A stretch of 10,822 nucleotides of DNA from the NCBI GenBank assembly GCA_021788515.1, contig JAJYKN010000010.1, positions 1 to 10,822 on the forward strand, in the 5' to 3' direction. Shown here piece after piece: positions 6,274 through 10,822 of this stretch (within the stretch, counting starts at the first letter, position 1; each line of letters opens with the position of its first letter). This DNA comes from Nitrospirota bacterium (GTDB taxonomy: Bacteria > Nitrospirota > UBA9217). Position numbers and translations under genes: made by a program. The notes beneath the pieces were generated by a model. That model saw only the letters and a program-made list of their open reading frames with translations, made no database searches and was not told the DNA's origin.

Positions 6274-7758
6274 ATGATTCCCGTTGCCGGCGATATCAAG
6301 GACATGACGCTCCCCTGGCTTTTCCAGGATCTCCGGACCGGGAAAATGACGGGCACGGCAATCTTCAGCCGTGATGCCGAACTGAAAAAAGTGTTTTTCA
6401 AGGATGGAGACATTCTCTTCGCCTCATCAAATCTGGAAGAAGACCGCCTCGGCGAATTTCTGCTGCGCACGGGCAAGATCTCGCAGGCCCAGTTTGACAA
6501 AGCATCTGAGATCGTCATCAAGACGGGTAAAAAACTGGGTGCTGCCTTATTCGAGGAAGGCGCCCTCACCTCGCATGAGCTTGTCTCCCAGGTAAAACTC
6601 CAGGTCAAAGAGATCATCCTGAAATTATTCATGTGGCGCGACGGCAGCTTCCAGTTCGACGGCAACCCGTTGCCGATCTCGGAAATCATACCGCTCCACA
6701 TCAGCACCGGGGACCTGATTATCGCCGGCGTACGGGATATTGACTGGAAAACCATCCGAAAATCTCTTCCACTTCTCAAAACAATCATTCGCCCGGCATC
6801 GGATCCTTCGCTCCTTTTCCAGAACGCCCACCTCGAACAAGACCAGCTCGAGGTGTTCTCGCTCATCGACGGTAGTAAAAGCATTGAGGAGCTCTGCGGG
6901 ATGAGCAGTATCGGCGACTTCAATACGCTTAAGTCGATCTACATCCTCTTGGCGCTTCGCATGGCCGAAACGGGAGAAATCAGGGTCGAGGCCGAGAAAA
7001 AGTTCGCGCAAGAGGTCATTCGTGAAACACTCTCGTCCAGAGAGCTTCACGCTGAAGAACCTGCTGCAGCCGCGACGGTCACCAAAGAGATGATCCAGCA
7101 GGCCTACGAGGACAGAGAACTGAAGAACCACTACGAGATGCTCGGCGTGGACAGAAACGCATCGGTTCAGGAAATAAGAAGGGCGTACTTTCGATGCGCC
7201 AAACTCTACCATCCCGATCGGCACTTCGACCCCGAAATGAACGACATGAAGGAGAAACTCGAGACACTTTTTACCTGGACCCACGAGGCCTACGAAACAC
7301 TGAGTTCGCAGTCCGAACGCGACAGCTACAATCTCAGCCTTGCCGAGAGGAAGAAGAAACCGGGGACGCGCGCCGGGCAGGGAACGCGAAGCAATCCTGA
7401 GGCTGCCGCAGATCAGTTCAGCGAAGGCCTAAAGCAGTTCCAAGTGCAGAATTACTGGGGAGCAGAAGAGTCGTTTCAATGGGCCATGCGCCTCGAGCCG
7501 GGAAACGCCGAATATGTTTTCCATCTCGGACTTACGCTCTCGCGTATACCACGAAGAGGTCACGAAGCCGAAGAATATCTTGTCAAGGCGGTCGAGATGG
7601 CCCCCTCAAATGTCGAGTATCATCTGGAGCTGGGGAATTTTTATATGAAGAACGGTCTCAGGGCCAAGGCGTTGACGGTGTTCCGGAATGCCCTCCAATA
7701 TGACCCGAATTCGGACAAGATCAAGGCATCAATCAATAGTGCCGGAGATCAACTCTGA
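6274..7758 (+). CDS. DUF4388 (PATAN) - J-domain - TPR protein
   Basis: The gene encodes a 494-residue soluble protein with three parts. Residues 1-145 match the DUF4388/PATAN pattern (hydrophobic core AIFSRDAELKKVFFKDGDIL, then the LGEFLL and LGAAL repeats), a module linked to signalling and surface-motility proteins. A linker of about 150-270 contains helical segments. Residues 285-352 form a J-domain with HPD at 313-315, helix II basic residues before it and a typical helix III/IV, so it should be able to stimulate DnaK ATPase. Residues 377-476 hold about three TPR-like repeats, likely a client- or partner-binding arm. There is no Gly/Phe or zinc-finger region, so it is not DnaJ itself. AAAGGAG at 6263-6269 sets the start. 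It is monocistronic and divergent from the activase. Its partner and client are unknown. Confidence 0.9.
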   Translation: MIPVAGDIKDMTLPWLFQDLRTGKMTGTAIFSRDAELKKVFFKDGDILFASSNLEEDRLGEFLLRTGKISQAQFDKASEIVIKTGKKLGAALFEEGALTSHELVSQVKLQVKEIILKLFMWRDGSFQFDGNPLPISEIIPLHISTGDLIIAGVRDIDWKTIRKSLPLLKTIIRPASDPSLLFQNAHLEQDQLEVFSLIDGSKSIEELCGMSSIGDFNTLKSIYILLALRMAETGEIRVEAEKKFAQEVIRETLSSRELHAEEPAAAATVTKEMIQQAYEDRELKNHYEMLGVDRNASVQEIRRAYFRCAKLYHPDRHFDPEMNDMKEKLETLFTWTHEAYETLSSQSERDSYNLSLAERKKKPGTRAGQGTRSNPEAAADQFSEGLKQFQVQNYWGAEESFQWAMRLEPGNAEYVFHLGLTLSRIPRRGHEAEEYLVKAVEMAPSNVEYHLELGNFYMKNGLRAKALTVFRNALQYDPNSDKIKASINSAGDQL

Positions 7759-7854
7759 CGGCTGGCCGCTCGCTTTTTTACCAGCGGAATATACCGGCAC
7801 TCCCTCTTTTGCAGCAAACGCCACTCGTTACGCCGCCCCCTCCGCCAAGCGATC

Positions 7855-8694
7855 TTATAGATCTATCTCCATTCCTGCGGAGAGAGCGAAGCAGTGGATC
7901 CCGTTTTTTCCCGTCCCCGCAATGCTGCGGCAATCACCCACCAGGTGGTCCAGTTCGCTGTCAGACCGGTCCTGGTTGTGATGAAACAAACCGAACTGCT
8001 TTACCGCAGCCTCCTGTGCCAGGCGGAGAGCATCGGTATACAAGGAATGCCCCCACCCTTTCGTCAGCTTGTATTGCTCCGCCGTGTATTCGGCATCATG
8101 GATCAATACATCAGCGCCCGCAGCGAAACGGAGGTAGTCCCCGTACTCGCCCCCGCCGGGATGGCGGCTTGACAGCTCGTTATCCGTAAGGAAAACGAAG
8201 CTCTTTCCGTCCTCGGTGAATTTATATCCTATCCCCTGATTGGGATGGTTCAACGAAATCGGCGCTATCCGGACAGGACCGATTTCAAATGCTTCTTCAC
8301 ACACCGTATGGGAAACGATTTCGGCCTGCAACTGACCGAAATCCACGGGAAAGTAAGGGGCAATCATAGACTTGGAAAGAACATCCCCTATGGACCGCTG
8401 CGCGCAGGGACAGCCGAAGAAATCGATCTTTGTTCCTTTCATGTAGATCGGTTTAAAAAAGGGAAAACCCATAAGGTGGTCCCAGTGGGCATGGGTGAAA
8501 AGAATGCTGAATTCACGTTCGCCCGACGCAAGCAGCCGATTTCCGAGTTTTCTGATACCGGTGCCCGCATCGATGATGATAATGTCATTGTTCTTGCTTC
8601 TGACTTCGACGCAGGTCGTATCACCGCCATACTTTTCGTATTCTTTACCGGAAACCGGGATGGAACCTCTGGCTCCCCAGCAGGTGATCTTCAT
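7855..8694 (-). CDS. MBL-fold metallohydrolase, phosphodiesterase-like
   Basis: This is a 279-residue metallo-beta-lactamase-fold hydrolase of the Lactamase_B_2 / class II phosphodiesterase-like type, opening with the family hallmark MKITCWGARGSIPVSG. The dinuclear metal site is complete: HAHWDH at 68-73, His150, Asp200 in IHDAEY, and a late His at 238 or 239. A further GWGHS (His216) is conserved in the group. DAGTGI at 42-47 belongs to the same fold. Relatives include cyclic-nucleotide phosphodiesterases and RNase Z-like enzymes, but the substrate here cannot be told. There is no signal peptide, so it should be cytoplasmic. AGGAGGG lies close before the ATG. It follows the nitroreductase gene after 74 bases with no terminator, so co-transcription is likely. 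Confidence 0.92.
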   Translation of the reverse strand: MKITCWGARGSIPVSGKEYEKYGGDTTCVEVRSKNNDIIIIDAGTGIRKLGNRLLASGEREFSILFTHAHWDHLMGFPFFKPIYMKGTKIDFFGCPCAQRSIGDVLSKSMIAPYFPVDFGQLQAEIVSHTVCEEAFEIGPVRIAPISLNHPNQGIGYKFTEDGKSFVFLTDNELSSRHPGGGEYGDYLRFAAGADVLIHDAEYTAEQYKLTKGWGHSLYTDALRLAQEAAVKQFGLFHHNQDRSDSELDHLVGDCRSIAGTGKNGIHCFALSAGMEIDL

Positions 8695-8768
8695 ACTCTA
8701 CCCTCCTCTCGATCTGATGCTGCAATACTATGGGCGACGTCCGGGTTGTTTCTGCCAAGCTATCTTCG

Positions 8769-9326
8769 TTATCTCCATTGTTCATAAAAACAGATTTCCT
8801 GGAGCGGTTTCCTCGCAGGCCCATCCTTTTTCTCTTCCACGGGATAGCCCAGCGGAAAGAGCCCAACAACTCTGATTTCCGAGGGGATGTGAAGGAGGCT
8901 CTTCAGTTTCTCCTCGTCGTAGACACCCACAAACACCGTCCCCAGTCCCAGGCCCTTTGCCGCAAGCATCAGGTTCTGAGCAGCCAGGCCCGCATCGACA
9001 AGATAGTAGTTCTGACCCCAGATGACTCCCGACTGCCCGGGGTCGGCGCAAAGAACAATCACCGCCGGCGCATCAGCGAGGGCCTTCATCGAAGGGTTCG
9101 ACTTGTAGCCTTTGGGCGCAAAATAAGATGCCACGTAGGATAAAGCGCTGATCTGACCCCTCGTGTTCTTGTCCTTTACAACCACCAGGCGCCAGCATTG
9201 ATAATTTGCCCACGAAGGCGCCGTGCGGACAGCCTCAAGAACTGCCTGAAGTTTCTCGTCTTCAACCGGTTTGTCGGAATATTTGCGGATACTCCTGCGC
9301 GATTTGATTGCCTCGAAAAGTTCCAT
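8769..9326 (-). CDS. Nitroreductase-family FMN oxidoreductase
   Basis: This is a 185-residue protein of usual length for short nitroreductases, which are FMN-dependent NAD(P)H oxidoreductases acting as homodimers on nitro compounds, quinones or flavins. The FMN phosphate-binding start [12 protein letters not shown] (10-21) is present, as are SWANYQ (38-43) and [12 protein letters not shown] (125-136). The LFPLGYP segment (156-162) is typical of the family's final strand. The N-terminal residues fit the family, and AAAGGGG lies 10-16 bases before the ATG. The physiological substrate cannot be deduced; many such genes are generic detoxification or redox enzymes. It is the probable first gene of a two-gene unit with the MBL hydrolase. 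Confidence 0.94.
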
Positions 9327-9388
9327 GGGCGCGCCCCTTTCAGAGTAAGGAATATATGGTACGGAAAAGAAATTGTTGTATGATCAAC

Positions 9389-9415
9389 TGTATAAAAAAA
9401 GGGTTCTAAAGTCAA
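9389..9415 (-). promoter_or_regulatory. Possible promoter of the nitroreductase-MBL unit
   Basis: On the minus strand TTGACT (9410-9415) and TATACA (9389-9394) lie 15 bases apart, shorter than the ideal 17. They sit about 63-89 bases upstream of the nitroreductase start, in an AT-rich gap with no other good candidate. Confidence 0.35.
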
Positions 9416-9469
9416 TCACAAAGGAAAATTATTCTCGATGCAAGTCGCGGGATTCATGCCCCTTCGCAA

Positions 9470-10540
9470 TCAAGCGGATAAGGTCCGGATTGTAATGTGC
9501 CCGCCTTCCCCTTCTTTTCCTTCCAGGTGAATGCCCACATCGAGAAATTGCTGAACAACCCGAATATTCGTGAGCAGATGCTGCGTAACGCGGCTGGTCG
9601 TAAATTCAGAATCTCCGCGGGCCAGCGCAAGATAAGGGATGAGCTGGTCGGCAAGATGCGGATCAATTGCGCCCGAAGCGTCCAGGTGCCGGAAGAGCGC
9701 ATGGCAGGCTTCTTCCGCCACTTCTTCCGCTCTTTTTCCGATCGCGCCGAGGGCATCGAATCCCGCAGTGATATTCTCAAACTCGGCCTGCAAAAAAAGG
9801 AACGTGCCCTTGCCGGGCGACGGTGCCTCCACGATCTCGATGTTCGCTTCAATGCCCTTGTGGCGAAGCGCATGAAGGGCACTATCCCGTTGCCGCAGAG
9901 CGATATCCTGAGATAGATTTGCAACTGCTGACAGACCGGTCACTCGTACCAGCGCGCCGCGATCTGTAATCCTCAAGGGCCGGAACTCCGCGGCCGGATT
10001 TATTCTCGCGGTCACGGCTCCTCCTCCGGCGGGATACCATCCCCATTTCTGTATGTCGAGATCGATAAATGAGTTGATCCGCGATAGTATCGGCAAAAAA
10101 ACCTGCTTGAGATAATGAAAGGTGGGGCTCCAGGGCACATGAGTACCGCCGAGTACGGTGATGCTTGACAACCGCTCCGCGAAACAGAGCGGAAGAATGA
10201 TCGTCTGGAGCACAAGGGACGTGCTGCCTGCGCTTCCTTTTTTCCCGGACACGTCAAATACGTAGTCGCCCCCGCTGACCGGTCCGGGCAGGAACTTGAT
10301 TGCCGTGGATGAGAGCTCGGCGCCTTCGACAGCGGCGCGGCAAATTGCAGCTGCTGCAATAACTGCGGTCAAATGCTGCGGCTGAAGGCCCGGCTTCATG
10401 CGATCTCTGCGGATATTCACGATCTCAACGGGTTTGCCGAGAACGCACGAAAGCGCCAGCGACGTTCGCAGGATTTGACCGCCGCCTTCACCAAAAGACC
10501 CGTCGATGTGAATGACTTTACTGGCCGGAATCTGCACCAT
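9470..10540 (-). CDS. rtcA: RNA 3'-terminal phosphate cyclase
   Basis: This is a 356-residue RtcA (E. coli RtcA has about 338), which converts an RNA 3'-phosphate to a 2',3'-cyclic phosphate using ATP through a covalent His-AMP. Motifs seen: DGSFGEGGGQILR at 13-25, GGTHVPWSP at 131-139, WGWYPAGGG at 166-174, and DPHLADQL at 293-300. By alignment with E. coli RtcA His309, the nucleotidylated His is 321 in HLLTNI. The chain looks complete and cytoplasmic.

The longer ATG at 10600 adds 20 residues resembling a signal peptide, which would be odd for a cytosolic enzyme. It has no ribosome binding site, and a possible -10 box (TATAAC at 10566-10571) lies inside it. The start at 10540 is therefore preferred, though its own site (GGCGGT) is weak. 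No RtcB ligase or RtcR activator gene lies in the window. Confidence 0.93.
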   Translation of the reverse strand: MVQIPASKVIHIDGSFGEGGGQILRTSLALSCVLGKPVEIVNIRRDRMKPGLQPQHLTAVIAAAAICRAAVEGAELSSTAIKFLPGPVSGGDYVFDVSGKKGSAGSTSLVLQTIILPLCFAERLSSITVLGGTHVPWSPTFHYLKQVFLPILSRINSFIDLDIQKWGWYPAGGGAVTARINPAAEFRPLRITDRGALVRVTGLSAVANLSQDIALRQRDSALHALRHKGIEANIEIVEAPSPGKGTFLFLQAEFENITAGFDALGAIGKRAEEVAEEACHALFRHLDASGAIDPHLADQLIPYLALARGDSEFTTSRVTQHLLTNIRVVQQFLDVGIHLEGKEGEGGHITIRTLSA

Positions 10541-10693
10541 AGATTTTGTACCGCCGCTACAGATGGTTATAAGGAATAAGAGAAACCGCCAAAACATCAT
10601 TATTCAATTAAAAACACATAAATACCGGTAAAATAACATTTTTTAAATAATAACATAAAAATTATGATGATTATATTTTAATATTTCAAATAC

Positions 10694-10721
10694 TTGACTT
10701 TTTATTTTTTTTTGGTACATT
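10694..10721 (+). promoter_or_regulatory. Sigma-70 promoter of the CIRCE-controlled gene
   Basis: TTGACT (10694-10699) is separated by 16 bases from TACATT (10716-10721), with a T-rich spacer. Transcription would start near 10728, at the left edge of the CIRCE element, so bound HrcA would block initiation. The spacer 10601-10726 between this gene and rtcA is extremely AT-rich and holds no gene. Confidence 0.75.
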
Positions 10722-10726
10722 AAGCA

Positions 10727-10753
10727 TTAGCACTCTAACATATAGAGTGCTAA
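10727..10753 (+). promoter_or_regulatory. CIRCE element (HrcA operator)
   Basis: A perfect 9-bp inverted repeat, TTAGCACTC (10727-10735) and GAGTGCTAA (10745-10753), is separated by nine bases. This matches the CIRCE consensus TTAGCACTC-N9-GAGTGCTAA exactly. HrcA binds CIRCE and represses heat-shock genes until protein stress removes it. The element sits at the transcription start and 36 bases before the ATG. Confidence 0.97.
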
Positions 10754-10789
10754 TGAAAATCAAATTCATGCACGTGAGGAGGATAGCAT

Positions 10790-10822
10790 ATGTTATGGAC
10801 TGATTTGGAAAGATTCGGCTTG
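10790..10822 (+). CDS. Start of a CIRCE-controlled heat-shock gene, probably Hsp20 (partial)
   Basis: ATG at 10790 follows GAGGAGG (10776-10782) at good spacing and opens a frame to the window edge. The 11 visible residues are MLWTDLERFGL. This does not fit GroES (MKIRPLHDR type) or HrcA, but it resembles the N-termini of alpha-crystallin (Hsp20/IbpA) small heat-shock proteins, which often open with a Trp-Asp-Leu-rich segment. With only 11 residues the family call is tentative. Heat-shock control by HrcA is well supported by the CIRCE and promoter directly upstream. Confidence 0.6.
   Translation, partial: MLWTDLERFGL

Noticed and set aside
6216..6923. Minus-strand 235-codon frame over the start of the DUF4388-J-TPR gene
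   Set aside because: Composition is Ser/Arg/Met-rich and domain-free, and it would cover the promoter and start of a clear plus-strand gene.
7761..7787. Hairpin between the convergent J-domain and MBL genes
   Set aside because: GCTGG/CCAGC and CCGCT/AGCGG can pair, but only over five bases, with the T-run inside the loop, so it is not a normal intrinsic terminator.
8245..8787. Plus-strand 180-codon frame antisense to the MBL hydrolase
   Set aside because: It is a shadow of the hydrolase gene, whose metal ligands and ribosome binding site are all in place on the minus strand.

Overview
This is a chromosomal window from a mesophilic-looking, moderately GC-rich Gram-negative bacterium. The gene content points to an anaerobic or facultative lineage such as Desulfobacterota or Nitrospirota. 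The clues are a giant fused CoA-dehydratase activase, a DUF4388-J-TPR protein, a sigma-54 promoter and a CIRCE-controlled heat-shock gene. This is inferred from gene families; no rRNA gene or other phylogenetic marker is present.

Layout, left to right. Positions 1-109 hold the end of an unidentified gene, closed by a strong hairpin terminator (115-153). Then come about 375 bases without a gene, ending in a -24/-12 sigma-54 promoter (470-485). That promoter drives two tandem, paralogous, glycine-rich small membrane proteins (526-849 and 903-1220), closed by a terminator at 1297-1323. A bidirectional terminator (1367-1394) separates this unit from a minus-strand cold-shock protein gene (1426-1626), which has its own consensus sigma-70 promoter. 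Next is a minus-strand gene of about 4.2 kb (1862-6043) for a fused CoA-dehydratase activase: two ASKHA ATPase modules, a cysteine motif, a DUF2229 region and a dehydratase-subunit-like C-terminus. Its start is moved from 6151 to 6043 because a near-consensus promoter lies at 6123-6151.

Divergently, a 494-residue DUF4388 + J-domain + TPR protein (6274-7758) is read from an extended -10 promoter. On the minus strand follow an MBL-fold phosphodiesterase-like hydrolase (7855-8694) and, upstream of it, a nitroreductase (8769-9326), probably co-transcribed. Next comes RNA 3'-terminal phosphate cyclase rtcA (9470-10540). At the right edge an AT-rich spacer carries a sigma-70 promoter, a perfect CIRCE operator (TTAGCACTC-N9-GAGTGCTAA) and the first 11 codons of a gene, probably an Hsp20-type small heat-shock protein.

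The window is a string of short, separately controlled units rather than one pathway. A stress and RNA-maintenance flavour recurs (cold-shock protein, J-domain protein, RtcA, CIRCE-controlled gene), but no direct functional link between units can be shown. No mobile element, CRISPR array, tRNA or rRNA was seen. The least explained items are the sigma-54-driven tandem membrane proteins and the orphan giant activase.
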